Positions 56,016 through 64,000 of a stretch of DNA of 64,000 nucleotides are shown here, in pieces. The notes under the pieces were generated by a model. It had not been told where the DNA came from, searched no databases, and worked only from the letters and a program-made list of their open reading frames with translations. The stretch is taken from NCBI GenBank assembly GCA_963717765.1, contig CAVQWX010000003.1, forward strand, positions 434,001 through 498,000, given 5' to 3'. The first letter of the stretch is position 1. Each line of letters starts with the position of its first letter. Source of the stretch: JACDER01 sp963717765. GTDB lineage: Bacteria > Actinomycetota > Thermoleophilia > Gaiellales > Gaiellaceae. A program made the translations under genes and the position numbers.

Positions 56016-56735
56016 GTGGGAATTCTGCACGGCTGGGAGTACTGCCCGCGCTGCCGCACCGAGCTGGCGGGCGACGAGAAGCGCGTCGAGTGTCCCGAGT
56101 GCGGGTTCGTTGCGTACTCCAATCCCGTGCCGACCGCGACCGCGGTCTGCGTCGACGACGACGGACGCGTCCTTCTCGGGCGCCGGGCGCTCGAGCCCGA
56201 CAAGGGCTGCTGGGACCTGCCCGGAGGGTTCGTGGACGAGGCCGAGCATCCGCTGGACGCGGTCAAGCGGGAGCTGGTCGAGGAAGCCGGGCTCGAGATC
56301 GAGCCGATCGAGTTCCTGGGCGTTTGGATGGACCGCTACGGCTACGACTCCACCGCGGCGAGCACGTTCAACCTCTACTGGGAGGCGCGCGTCGTCTCCG
56401 GCGAGGAGCGGCCGGCCGACGACGTGGCGGAGCTCCGCTGGTTCGCCCCCGCGGATATCCCCTGGGACGAGCTCGCGTTCGACTGCAACGAGCAGGTCCT
56501 AACGAGCCTGGATCGCCCGGCACGAGCACGCGTAGCGCCGCCGGCTCGATCCGGAGCTCAACGGGGGCCTCGAGCACGCCGGGCTCCCCGTCGAAGGCCG
56601 CCCGCAGCCGCTTCGAGCGCGAATGGATCTCGAAGCGCTCGCCCGAGAGCGCTTCCCAGCGTCCCGGGACCAACCCTTCGGCGATGTACAGGTGCAGCCG
56701 GCCCTCGTCCAGCCGCTCCCTACGACCGAGGTTGA
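56016..56735 (+). CDS. NUDIX hydrolase with N-terminal zinc ribbon
   Basis: A protein beginning with a zinc-ribbon-like segment (YCPRCRTELAGDEKRVECPECGFV), then a Nudix domain with GGFVDEAEHPLDAVKRELVEEAGLEIE. The layout resembles NADH pyrophosphatase/NudC-like members without the first domain. The conserved part ends near residue 165 (AFDCNEQVLTSL). About 70 Arg/Pro-rich residues follow that overlap the lipid-kinase-like gene on the other strand by 368 bp, probably read-through without biological role. A stop would occur near 56500 in another frame. GTG start. Confidence 0.78.
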   Translation: MGILHGWEYCPRCRTELAGDEKRVECPECGFVAYSNPVPTATAVCVDDDGRVLLGRRALEPDKGCWDLPGGFVDEAEHPLDAVKRELVEEAGLEIEPIEFLGVWMDRYGYDSTAASTFNLYWEARVVSGEERPADDVAELRWFAPADIPWDELAFDCNEQVLTSLDRPARARVAPPARSGAQRGPRARRAPRRRPPAAASSANGSRSARPRALPSVPGPTLRRCTGAAGPRPAAPYDRG

Positions 56736-57297
56736 ACAGGTTGAGCTCGTAGTAGTTGTTCGACGCCATAGCGATCCGCGCGTGGAACGTCCGTCCGTCG
56801 ATCGTCAGCCGGTCGGGCCGGTGCCGGAGAGAGCGCAGCAGGCCGCGGGTCGTCGCCAGGAGGCCGCGGCGGCGCTCGCCGTGACCTTCGCGCTCCTTCA
56901 CCAGGCCCGCGTACAGTCCCATCGCGACGTTGTTCAGGAAGAGGCGCTCACCGGCGCGTCCGACGTCGATCCTGCGTTCGCCGGCCCAGTCCAGTGCGGC
57001 CGCGGGATAGTAGGGGTCGAGCCCGAGATCGCGCGCGAAGTGGTTCCGCGTTCCGACCGGGACGCAGAAGAAGGGCAGGTTGCGTTCGAGCGCAACGCCT
57101 GCGACTGCCCCCAGCGTCCCGTCGCCGCCGCCCGCGCCCAGCGCCTCGGCTTCCGCGCTTCTGGCCAGCTCGACAGCGTCGTCGCCGGGCTGGAGCACGT
57201 GCGTCGCGATGTCGCGCTTGCGCGCTTCCTCGGCGACCCCGACGCCCTTTCCTTCCCCGGAACGGGGGTTGATGACGAGAAAACCTCGGGCCGGCAC
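56368..57297 (-). CDS. Diacylglycerol/lipid kinase family protein
   Basis: A 309-residue member of the DAGK catalytic-domain family (YegS/DgkB-like), which phosphorylates lipids. It shows FLVINPRSGEGKG, the glycine-rich GAGGGDGTLGAVAGVAL (GGDGT) and the later VPVGTRNHFARDLGLD. The C-terminal beta domain ends near VLVPGDPGS, after which ~50 Arg/Pro-rich residues overlap the NUDIX gene. GTG 57297 is the plausible start. The lipid substrate is unknown. Confidence 0.82.
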   Translation of the reverse strand: MPARGFLVINPRSGEGKGVGVAEEARKRDIATHVLQPGDDAVELARSAEAEALGAGGGDGTLGAVAGVALERNLPFFCVPVGTRNHFARDLGLDPYYPAAALDWAGERRIDVGRAGERLFLNNVAMGLYAGLVKEREGHGERRRGLLATTRGLLRSLRHRPDRLTIDGRTFHARIAMASNNYYELNLFNLGRRERLDEGRLHLYIAEGLVPGRWEALSGERFEIHSRSKRLRAAFDGEPGVLEAPVELRIEPAALRVLVPGDPGSLGPARCSRTRARPRGYPRGRTSGAPPRRRPAAPRRRRRAPPSRG

Positions 57298-57340
57298 GGG
57301 CGGTAGAGTGCCAGCACCCGGACTCAGGAGGAGCGAAACG

Positions 57341-57946
57341 ATGGATTTCTTCGATCGGCTGGAGGAAGCACGCAAGCGCTGGAACGTCTTGGAGCACCCC
57401 TTTTACACCCGTTGGGAGAAGGGCGAGCTCACGCAGGAGGAGCTCGGCTACTACGCCGGCCAGTACCGCCACGCCGTGGTCGCGCTCGCGGCTACCGCGC
57501 GCCAGGCAGCGGACGCTGACCCGACCGTCCGCGAACACGCGGATGACGAGGAGGCGCACATCGAGCTCTGGGACGACTTCGGGAGCGCGGCAGGCGGAAC
57601 GGACGGGACGCCGCGCGACGAGACGCGCGAATGTGTCCGGGCCTGGACGGGCGGGAGCGACGGGCTCGAGGCCCTCGCGATCCTCTATGCGGTCGAGTCG
57701 GGTCAGCCCGCGATCTCGAGCACGAAGCTCACCGGCCTGGTCGAGCACTACGGCTACACGCCGGACAGCCCGGCAACGGCCTATTTCCGCCTACACGCGG
57801 AGCTCGATCACGAGCATGCGGACGAGGCGCGGCGCCTGCTCGAGGAACGCGCGACGCCGGAGGACGGGGAGCGGCTACTGGCCGCTGCGACCGGCGCGCT
57901 GGCCGGGAACTGGAAGCTGCTCGACGGAGTCGAAGCCGCGCGCTAA
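57341..57946 (+). CDS. Heme-oxygenase-fold protein (TenA/PqqC/CADD-like)
   Basis: A 201-residue all-helical protein of the heme-oxygenase-like diiron superfamily. Helix patterns VLEHPFYTRWEKGELTQEELGYYAGQYRHAVVALA, DDEEAHIELWDDFG and LDHEHADEARRLL contain carboxylates and histidines that could bind two metal ions. The nearest comparison is PqqC/CADD-like oxidases; the substrate is not evident. ATG 57341 follows AGGAGGAG. The stop overlaps the convergent thioredoxin gene by 4 bp. Confidence 0.75.
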   Translation: MDFFDRLEEARKRWNVLEHPFYTRWEKGELTQEELGYYAGQYRHAVVALAATARQAADADPTVREHADDEEAHIELWDDFGSAAGGTDGTPRDETRECVRAWTGGSDGLEALAILYAVESGQPAISSTKLTGLVEHYGYTPDSPATAYFRLHAELDHEHADEARRLLEERATPEDGERLLAAATGALAGNWKLLDGVEAAR

Positions 57947-58269
57947 GCGGCGGCCTCGTCGACGAGGCCCAGGGACTTCTCGAGAGCCTGCTTCGGCTGT
58001 GCACCGATGGCTGCAGCTGCGGGCTCGCCGTCCTTGAACAGCATGACGGTCGGAATCGACGCGATCCCGTAGCGCATCGCGAGACCCTGCTCCTCGTCGA
58101 TGTTCACCTTGACGACCTTGAGCTCGCCGTTCCGCTCCTCCGCGATCCTGTCGAGCACCGGGGCGATTGCGTGGCACGGGCCGCACCACTCGGCCCAGAA
58201 GTCCACGATCACGGGCTTTTCGCTCTGGAGCACCTCCTGCTCGAAGGTCGCTTCGGTCACCGGGGTCAT
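57943..58269 (-). CDS. trxA: Thioredoxin
   Basis: A 108-residue thioredoxin with the active site VDFWAEWCGPCHAIAP (WCGPC), the VNIDEEQGLAMRYGIASIPTVMLF segment containing the cis-proline, and a terminal helix QALEKSLG. It would reduce peroxiredoxins and the ArsC encoded in this window. The ATG is at 58269. Confidence 0.95.
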   Translation of the reverse strand: MTPVTEATFEQEVLQSEKPVIVDFWAEWCGPCHAIAPVLDRIAEERNGELKVVKVNIDEEQGLAMRYGIASIPTVMLFKDGEPAAAAIGAQPKQALEKSLGLVDEAAA

Positions 58270-58355
58270 CGTTCTCCTCTCGCTTTAACGAACTTTCTTG
58301 TCCTTTACCACAACGCCGGGGGAGGTCAAACCCTTCCCGCCCTAGAATCGAATTG

Positions 58356-61349
58356 ATGTTCGAGAAGCTACCGCCGGTTCCCGATCATCCCGCGCTCGAG
58401 CGCGGGATTCTCGAGCTCTGGGAGCGCGAGGGCACGTTCGAGCATCTCCGAGAGAGGAACCGCGGCGGCCCGCGCTTCTCCTTCATGGACGGGCCGATCA
58501 CCGCCAACAACCCGATGGGCGTCCACCACGGCCACGGCCGCACGCTGAAGGACGTCTTCCAGCGCTACAAGGCCATGCACGGGTTCGACACGCGCTACCA
58601 GAACGGCTTCGACTCCCAGGGCCTGCATGTCGAGGTCGAGGTGGAGAAGGCACTCGGGCTCAACTCGAAGCGCGAGATCGAGACGTACGGCCTGGCCAAG
58701 TTCGCCGCGAAGTGCCGCGAGCGCGTAGCGCATTACTCCGCGATGATGATCCAGCAGTCGAAGCGCCTCGGCATGTGGATGGACTGGGGCAACGACTACT
58801 TCACCTTCTCGGACACGAACATCGAGTACATCTGGCGCTTCCTCGCGGAGGTGCACGCCCGCGGCTGGCTGTACAAAGGCCATCGTTCGACCCAGTGGTG
58901 CCCGCGCTGCGGGACGTCGCTCTCGAAGCACGAGCAGGCGGGGGAGGAGAACTACGCACTCATCGAGCATCCCTCGCTGGAGGTGCGCTTCCCGCTGCAC
59001 GGGCGCGACGGACAGTCGCTCGTCGTGTGGACGACGACGCCGTGGACGCTGCCCGCCAACGTCGCCGCGGCCGTCAAGCCCGGCGCGGAATACGGGCGAC
59101 GCGAGGACGGCGACTGGGTCGCCGCCGCGCGCTATCCCGAGGAGCATTTCGTCGAGAAGGTGCTGGGCGAGGATCTCGTGGGCCTGCGTTATGAAGGGCC
59201 TTTCGACCACCTTCCGGCGCAGGATGGCGTAGAGCATCGCGTCATCCCGTGGGATGCGGTTTCGCTCGCTGAGGGAACGGGGATCGTCCACATCGCGCCG
59301 GGCGCCGGCGGCGAGGACTTCGACCTCTCGCGCGAGTTCGACCTCCCGGTGCTGATGCCGATCGACGAGTCCGGCCGCATGCTTCCCGGCTACGGCGACT
59401 TCGAGGGCCTGTCGACCGGTGAAGTGCAGCGCCCTGTCATCGAGTCGCTGCGCGAGCGCGGCTTGCTGGTGCACGCGGGCTCGATCGAGCACCGCTATCC
59501 CGTCTGCTGGCGCTGCTCCACCCCGCTGGTCTTCCGCGTCGTGGACGACTGGTTCATCTCGGCACAGGAGATCCGCCAGCCGATGCTGGACGGCAACGCG
59601 ACGGTCGAATGGACGCCCGCGCAGTACAAGAAGCGGATGGACGACTGGCTCCGGAACATGGGCGACTGGAACATCTCCCGGCGCCGCTACTTCGGGCTTC
59701 CGCTGCCGTTCTACGAGTGCGAGTGCGGTCACTTCAACGTGATCGGCTCGCGCGGCGAGCTGGAAATGCGCGCCATACGCGGGCTCGACCGGCTTCAGGA
59801 GCTGCACCGGCCCTGGATCGACGACGTGGTCATCCGCTGCGAGGAGTGCGGCGGCGAGGTGGAGCGCATCCCCGAGGTCGGCGACGCGTGGCTCGACGCC
59901 GGAATCGTCCACTTCTCCACGCTCGGCTGGAAGAACGAGGTGTGGGCGCCCGAGGGTGGCGCGACAGGCTCAGCCCGCGGCCTGACCGGCGCTCCGCTGC
60001 CGGACCACGAGTACTGGGAGCAGTGGTTTCCCGCCGACTGGGTCACGGAGATGCGCGAGCAGATCCGCCTGTGGTTCTACTCCCAGTGCTTCATGGCGAT
60101 CACGCTTGACGGCCGCCAGCCGTACCGGCGCGTCCTCACCTACGAGAAGGTCTACGACGAGAACGGCCGCGAGATGCACAAGTCGTGGGGGAACGCGATC
60201 GAGCTGAACGAGGCGCTCGAGCGGATGGGCGCGGACGTGATGCGCTGGCTCTACTGCGACCAGACGCCGAGCCAGCCGCTGCGCTTCGGCTTCGGGATGG
60301 CCGAGGACGTGAAGAAGGAGCTCCTCACCTTCTGGAACTCGGTCTCGTTCTTCGTCATGTACGCGAAGATCGCCGGCTTCGAGCCGGGCGTCGCGGGTGG
60401 GAGCGAGAAGCCGCTCGACCGCTGGCTCGCCGCGCGCACCGCGCAGCTCGTCCGCGACGCGACCGACGCATACGAGCGGTACTGGACGCCGGACGTGACT
60501 GCGGCGTTCGCGGCCTTCTCCGATGACTTGTCCAACTGGTACATCCGCCGGTCCCGTCGTCGCTTCTGGGACGACGACCCGGCGGCGCTCCAAGCGCTCT
60601 GGCATGCGCTCACAACGGCGCTGCGCGTGATCGCGCCGGTGATGCCGTTCCTGGCCGAGCACCTGTGGCGGAACCTGGTCTCGGAGGACGAGTCGGTCTT
60701 CCTGGCGGGCTGGCCGAAGCCGGTGGAGATCGAAGAGGAGCTGCTGGCCGAGGTACGCCAGACCCGGCTCGTCGTCGAGCTGGGACGGCAGGCTCGCGAC
60801 CAACAAGGCCTGCGGCTGAGACAGCCCTTGCGGAAGGTCACCGTCGGCGGTGCGCCACTGGCCGAGCGTCACGCTGACGAGATCGGCGAGGAGCTGCGGG
60901 TCAAGCAGGTCGTTTTCTCGGACGACGGTTCAGCGCTGACGATCAAGCCGAATCTCCCGGTTCTCGGCCCGCGGCTCGGCGCGCGTCTCCGCGACGTTCA
61001 GCGCGCGCTCGAGGCTGGCGAGCTGGAGGAGCTCCCGGACGGGGGCTACCTCGTAGCAGGCGAGAAGCTCGGGCCCGACGAAGTCCTCCGCTCGGGGGGC
61101 GGCGTTTCCGTCGTCTTCGACGCGGACCTCGACGAGGAGCTTCTCCTCGAGGGGCGCGTCCTCGACCTCATCCACCACGTGAACACGCTCCGCAAGCAGC
61201 AGGGCTTCGAGCTCACGGACCGCATCGTGCTGACGCTCCCCGCCGGCCAGGCGGACGTGCTCGAGCACGAGGACTGGATCAAGCGCGACACGCTTGCGGC
61301 CAGCGTCGAGACCGACTCCGTCGAATCGCCGCAGATCGCGAAGGCGTAA
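58356..61349 (+). CDS. ileS: Isoleucyl-tRNA synthetase, variant class I motifs
   Basis: A 997-residue class I aminoacyl-tRNA synthetase of the Ile/Val/Leu group. The start MFEKLPPVPDHPALERGIL is normal. The HIGH motif reads HHGHG in PMGVHHGHGRTLKDVF, and the KMSKS motif reads EMHKSWGN. The editing domain is present (WTTTPWTLPANVAA, GTGIVHIAPGAGGEDFDL). A zinc-binding insert with four Cys (YECECGHF and CEECGGE) lies mid-protein. The anticodon domain follows (DDLSNWYIRRSRRRFWDD). No T-box leader fits the 86-bp upstream gap. Confidence 0.9.
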   Translation: MFEKLPPVPDHPALERGILELWEREGTFEHLRERNRGGPRFSFMDGPITANNPMGVHHGHGRTLKDVFQRYKAMHGFDTRYQNGFDSQGLHVEVEVEKALGLNSKREIETYGLAKFAAKCRERVAHYSAMMIQQSKRLGMWMDWGNDYFTFSDTNIEYIWRFLAEVHARGWLYKGHRSTQWCPRCGTSLSKHEQAGEENYALIEHPSLEVRFPLHGRDGQSLVVWTTTPWTLPANVAAAVKPGAEYGRREDGDWVAAARYPEEHFVEKVLGEDLVGLRYEGPFDHLPAQDGVEHRVIPWDAVSLAEGTGIVHIAPGAGGEDFDLSREFDLPVLMPIDESGRMLPGYGDFEGLSTGEVQRPVIESLRERGLLVHAGSIEHRYPVCWRCSTPLVFRVVDDWFISAQEIRQPMLDGNATVEWTPAQYKKRMDDWLRNMGDWNISRRRYFGLPLPFYECECGHFNVIGSRGELEMRAIRGLDRLQELHRPWIDDVVIRCEECGGEVERIPEVGDAWLDAGIVHFSTLGWKNEVWAPEGGATGSARGLTGAPLPDHEYWEQWFPADWVTEMREQIRLWFYSQCFMAITLDGRQPYRRVLTYEKVYDENGREMHKSWGNAIELNEALERMGADVMRWLYCDQTPSQPLRFGFGMAEDVKKELLTFWNSVSFFVMYAKIAGFEPGVAGGSEKPLDRWLAARTAQLVRDATDAYERYWTPDVTAAFAAFSDDLSNWYIRRSRRRFWDDDPAALQALWHALTTALRVIAPVMPFLAEHLWRNLVSEDESVFLAGWPKPVEIEEELLAEVRQTRLVVELGRQARDQQGLRLRQPLRKVTVGGAPLAERHADEIGEELRVKQVVFSDDGSALTIKPNLPVLGPRLGARLRDVQRALEAGELEELPDGGYLVAGEKLGPDEVLRSGGGVSVVFDADLDEELLLEGRVLDLIHHVNTLRKQQGFELTDRIVLTLPAGQADVLEHEDWIKRDTLAASVETDSVESPQIAKA

Positions 61350-61443
61350 GCGGCGCGCAGGTCCTAGTCGGTCGCGAAGGCGAAGTCGCAACACGGGGGT
61401 CGTGGTAGAGACGCCGCGCTGGTCGCGACGCCTCCAACTCACC

Positions 61444-61462
61444 AAGTAACAGACTGTTACTT
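61444..61462. repeat. 19-bp palindrome at the 3' end of the small gene
   Basis: AAGTAACAGACTGTTACTT is a perfect 9+1+9 palindrome. The stop codon of the small helix-turn-helix gene (61457-61459) lies within it. A near-identical copy with T at the centre is at 61820-61840, beyond the gene's start. Confidence 0.9.
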
Positions 61463-61750
61463 TCTTCGGTGCGGGTAGGAGTCGCGGTCGGCCAGTGCCG
61501 TGAGCGCTTGCGGCGGCGCGGCGCGGAAGGCGATATCGAGCAGAATCTCCCCTGCACCGACCCTCAGCCGCCGCGCTCGAAGTTCCCCTATGAGTCGCCG
61601 GACCTGCTCGTAGCTGGGGCGGGGAAGCCCGAGCGCCTCGGCTAAAGCGCCCACCCGGCGGTTCGTCTCAGCGAATGGCCGATCTTGCCGGTCGAACCGC
61701 TCGATCGCAGCAAGCAGCCGAGTGTCGATCCGCGGTGCCGCTCGGGTCAC
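61457..61750 (-). CDS. Small helix-turn-helix-like protein bracketed by palindromes
   Basis: A 97-residue basic protein. The centre, NRRVGALAEALGLPRPSYEQVRRLIGELR, reads like a helix-turn-helix followed by a recognition helix. No family was recognised with certainty. GTG 61750 is proposed as start. Two copies of the palindrome AAGTAACAG-N-CTGTTACTT bracket the gene, one about 70 bp upstream and one at its stop codon. Autoregulation or a mobile-unit-like arrangement are possible. Confidence 0.6.
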   Translation of the reverse strand: MTRAAPRIDTRLLAAIERFDRQDRPFAETNRRVGALAEALGLPRPSYEQVRRLIGELRARRLRVGAGEILLDIAFRAAPPQALTALADRDSYPHRRK

Positions 61751-61819
61751 CCCTGCACTCTGCCGCGCCCGTGCCCTCGACGCTGTCACACCATCGTCAC
61801 GAGGCTGCGCCGATCGGAG

Positions 61820-61840
61820 CAAGTAACAGTCTGTTACTTG
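61820..61840. repeat. 21-bp palindrome upstream of the small gene
   Basis: C-AAGTAACAG-T-CTGTTACTT-G, a perfect 10+1+10 inverted repeat, lies between the ispH stop and the small gene start. Its 19-bp core equals that at 61444-61462 except for the central base. Confidence 0.9.
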
Positions 61841-61875
61841 CGTGTGTCCAGGCGACTGATTCGGGGCTGCAGTGC

Positions 61876-62838
61876 TCAGGCGGACTGCGCGTCCGCGAGC
61901 TGCAGCTCGCGGCGCAGCTCGACCGGCAGGCGGAACGTGATGTCCTCGCGGACGTCCAGCTCGTACGGCTCGATGTTGTCGATCCCCTTGGCGCGGAACC
62001 AATCGACGACGCGGACGACCAGTCGCTCCGGCGCAGACGCGCCCGAAGTGATGCCCACAGTGCCGACCCCGTCCAGCCAGGCGTCGTCGATCTCGGTCTC
62101 GTCCTCGATCAGGTGCGACTGGACCCCGTTCGCGCGCGCCACCTCGACGAGCCGGTTCGAGTTCGAGCTGTTCTTCGAGCCGATCACGAGCAGGAGGTCG
62201 ACCAGTGGGAGCATCTCCTTGACGGCCCACTGGCGGTTCGAAGTCGCGTAGCAGATGTCTTCCTTCTTCGGCGCGTAGATCTGAGGAAAGCGGCGGCGCA
62301 GGATCGCGATGATCTCCTGCGTCTCGTCCACGGACAGCGTCGTCTGGGTGATGTACGCGAGCTTTCCGTCCGCGGGGAAGTCGAGCGCCTCGGCGTCGCC
62401 GGCGGACTCGATCAGGATGATCGACTCCGGCGCCTCGCCCATCGTCCCCTCGATCTCCTCGTGCCCGGCGTGGCCGATGAGGACGATCGTGTATCCCTCG
62501 GCCGCGTACCTCCGCGCCTGCACGTGCACCTTGGTGACGAGTGGGCACGTCGCGTCGATCGTGTGGTGGGCCCGCGCGGCCGAATTCTCGTGCACCGACG
62601 GGGCGACTCCGTGCGCCGAGAAGACAAGCGTCGAGCCGTGGGGAACCTCCTCCTCGCTGTCCACGAAGATTGCCCCGCGCTCCTCGAGCTCGTGCACGAC
62701 GTGAGCGTTGTGGACGATCTGCTTGCGCACGTAGACCGGGGCGCCGTACAGCTCGAGCGCCTGCTCCACGGTGTCGACAGCCCGTTCCACGCCCGCGCAA
62801 TAGCCGCGCGGGGAGGCGAGTAGGACTTTCTTCACCAT
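61876..62838 (-). CDS. ispH: 4-hydroxy-3-methylbut-2-enyl diphosphate reductase
   Basis: The last enzyme of the MEP isoprenoid pathway; a [4Fe-4S] enzyme giving IPP and DMAPP. The 320-residue protein has the three cluster cysteines in SPRGYCAGVERAVD, IDATCPLVTKVH and (central) KKEDICYATSNRQ. Conserved histidines are in VHNAHVVHEL and SAHGVAPSV, with a GSKNSSNSNRLVEVA segment. ATG 62838. Terminal tail ends ADAQSA. It is divergent from the GAF-domain gene. Confidence 0.95.
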   Translation of the reverse strand: MVKKVLLASPRGYCAGVERAVDTVEQALELYGAPVYVRKQIVHNAHVVHELEERGAIFVDSEEEVPHGSTLVFSAHGVAPSVHENSAARAHHTIDATCPLVTKVHVQARRYAAEGYTIVLIGHAGHEEIEGTMGEAPESIILIESAGDAEALDFPADGKLAYITQTTLSVDETQEIIAILRRRFPQIYAPKKEDICYATSNRQWAVKEMLPLVDLLLVIGSKNSSNSNRLVEVARANGVQSHLIEDETEIDDAWLDGVGTVGITSGASAPERLVVRVVDWFRAKGIDNIEPYELDVREDITFRLPVELRRELQLADAQSA

Positions 62839-62884
62839 TCGCCCATCTTAGTCGTGGTTTCCGACACCTATTCTTTCCGGACGC

Positions 62885-64000
62885 ATGTCTGGCGAGACGC
62901 AGGCGATCGTCGCAAACGGCATCCCTCTTGCGATCGTGGCCGCCCTGTACACCGCCGTGACCGCGGCCCTCACTCCGACCGCGCTGCGGGAGCGGCACCG
63001 CATGAGCACGCTCGTCTTCGCCTTCCTCTCGCTCTTCCCGATCCTCGCCGTCCTGACCGCTGTCCTGGCCGGCTACGTCCTCGTGGAGGCGAAGCCGCTC
63101 GGCGACCATCTCTGGATCGGCCTGGCCGCCATCGTGGTGGCGGCGTTTCCCCCGCTCGCGGTGCTCGTCCAGATCGGGCGGGGCAAACGGTTCCTCAACC
63201 GCTGGGCCTTCCTCGATCGCGAGTTCGACTCGGTCACCGACGTCTCGCGCCGGCTGGGACGAGCGAGCGATGCCGGCACCATCTCCCTGGCAGTACTCGA
63301 GCAGGCGGTGACGCTGGAGGCCGTCCCGCTCGCCGCGGTGCTCGTCCTCGACGAAGCCGGAGCCCCCTCCGGAGGCCTGTTCCTCCGCGCCGGAGGGGAG
63401 CGCGGCAACTGGCGGGATCTCCCGCTCGACCAGGCGTCCCCGGAACTCCGTAAGGCAGTCGCGGGCCGCGACGCGATCCTCGCCGAGGGCGCAGCCTTCA
63501 TTCCCATGCCGGCGGGGCGCCGTGTGGTCGGCGTCCTCTACCTCGAGACCGTCCGCGAGCTCACGCCGGACGAGCTCGCCCTGCTGCAGGCGCTGGCCGC
63601 GGAGGGAGGGCTCGCACTCGACCGCGTCCGCTCCGCCACGGAGCTGGCCGAGGCGCTCGAGCGGGAGCGCATCGTCGCCCGGATCGGCCGCAAGGTGCGC
63701 TCGGAGCTCGATCTGGACGCCGTGCTCGAGGTGGCCGTTTCCGAGACCGGCCGGGCGCTCGACGTCAGCCGCTGCTTCATCCGCCTGGGAGTCACGGGGG
63801 AGCAGATGACCATCGGGGCGGAGTGGGACGCCGAGGGCGTGCCCCCTATCGGCCACGTCGCCGAGCGGCTTCCGGTCACCAACCTCGCCACGCGCCGTCG
63901 TGAGACGGTCGCAATCGCCGACGTCCTCGCTGCCTCTGAGCTCGAGGACGCGGAGACCGGCGGCCGCGAAGTCCTGGTCGAGCTCGGCGCGCGCGCCGTC
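62885..64000 (+). CDS. Membrane sensor with GAF domains, 3' end cut by window
   Basis: The open frame from ATG 62885 reaches the window end without a stop. Residues 1-95 hold three hydrophobic segments (GIPLAIVAALYTAVTAAL, TLVFAFLSLFPILAVLTAVL, WIGLAAIVVAAFPPLAVL). A GAF domain follows (about 125-245: ISLAVLEQAVTLEAVPLAAVLVLDE, FIPMPAGRRVVGVLYLE), then a coiled coil LALDRVRSATELAEALERER. A second GAF domain begins near 270 (LDLDAVLEVAVSETGRALDVSRCFIRLG). The missing C-terminus could be a kinase, a GGDEF domain or a phosphatase. Confidence 0.8.
   Translation, partial: MSGETQAIVANGIPLAIVAALYTAVTAALTPTALRERHRMSTLVFAFLSLFPILAVLTAVLAGYVLVEAKPLGDHLWIGLAAIVVAAFPPLAVLVQIGRGKRFLNRWAFLDREFDSVTDVSRRLGRASDAGTISLAVLEQAVTLEAVPLAAVLVLDEAGAPSGGLFLRAGGERGNWRDLPLDQASPELRKAVAGRDAILAEGAAFIPMPAGRRVVGVLYLETVRELTPDELALLQALAAEGGLALDRVRSATELAEALERERIVARIGRKVRSELDLDAVLEVAVSETGRALDVSRCFIRLGVTGEQMTIGAEWDAEGVPPIGHVAERLPVTNLATRRRETVAIADVLAASELEDAETGGREVLVELGARAV

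Noticed and set aside
58270..58355. T-box riboswitch before ileS
   Set aside because: The gap is only 86 bp and lacks the T-box sequence and a specifier stem.
58368..59912. Long open frame of 514 codons antisense to ileS
   Set aside because: It has no family features and is explained by codon bias in a GC-rich gene on the other strand.

Overview
The window comes from a very GC-rich genome with frequent GTG/TTG starts, many 1-4 bp gene overlaps and actinobacterial families (PiT plus DUF47, DesK/NarL pairs, PHO-box-like direct repeats, CHAD proteins). The mix suggests a deep-branching actinobacterium, perhaps a Thermoleophilia/Gaiellales-type lineage. That placement is inference, since there is no rRNA or tRNA here to anchor it. 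I see no phage, transposase, CRISPR array, rRNA or tRNA.

Layout. 1-7.5 kb: the 3' part of guaA, an orphan encapsulated-ferritin-like gene, a phospholipase-D-like protein and a uracil-DNA-glycosylase-like protein starting at one shared CATG, then rplM-rpsI, glmM and glmS. 7.5-12.3 kb: a glycogen-debranching-like glycosidase, a permease fused to a YHS domain, arfB and a HAD phosphatase. 12.3-17.8 kb: a tight acpS-nnr-alr-cca-methyltransferase-nucleotidyltransferase run, in which acpS is bracketed by two inverted copies of a two-hairpin repeat and followed by a degenerate second copy of its own 3' end. 17.7-25.3 kb: an SDR oxidoreductase, a large secreted subtilase, fabI, a metallo-beta-lactamase-like protein, a truncated LysE-type exporter and a polytopic membrane protein. 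25.3-27.4 kb: an ECF sigma factor, a membrane-anchored beta-propeller and a peroxiredoxin whose catalytic cysteine codon is an in-frame TGA, probably a selenoprotein. 27.5-33.1 kb: a tandem pair of secreted paralogues, a GCS2 ligase, a queuosine-precursor-type transporter, a RidA protein, an esterase and a beta-lactamase-fold protein.

33.1-48.4 kb is a phosphate/arsenic block: DUF47-PiT, arsR-arsM-arsC-aquaporin behind a promoter with tandem operators, a pstCAB-phoU operon with one pstS at its end and another pstS divergent from its start, a metallophosphoesterase, phoR/phoP, polyphosphate kinase and exopolyphosphatase. PHO-box-like repeats sit before pstS/pstC, the phosphoesterase and phoR/phoP, so these genes plausibly form one phosphate-starvation regulon. 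48.4-58.3 kb: a cupin, a third copy of the hairpin repeat, a NarL/DesK pair, a receiver-adenylate cyclase fusion, and a SixA-NUDIX-CYTH/CHAD-ROK operon that may connect to polyphosphate metabolism. Then follow a stand-alone cyclic-nucleotide-binding protein, NUDIX, lipid-kinase-like, heme-oxygenase-fold and thioredoxin genes. 58.3-64 kb: a variant isoleucyl-tRNA synthetase, a small winged-helix-like gene bracketed by two copies of a palindrome, ispH, and the start of a membrane GAF-domain sensor cut by the window end.

The main discoveries are the candidate selenocysteine peroxiredoxin in an ECF-sigma operon, the dispersed two-hairpin repeat with compensatory stem changes and the acpS 3'-end duplication beside it, the palindrome-bracketed small gene, and the orphan encapsulated-ferritin homologue without a shell gene.
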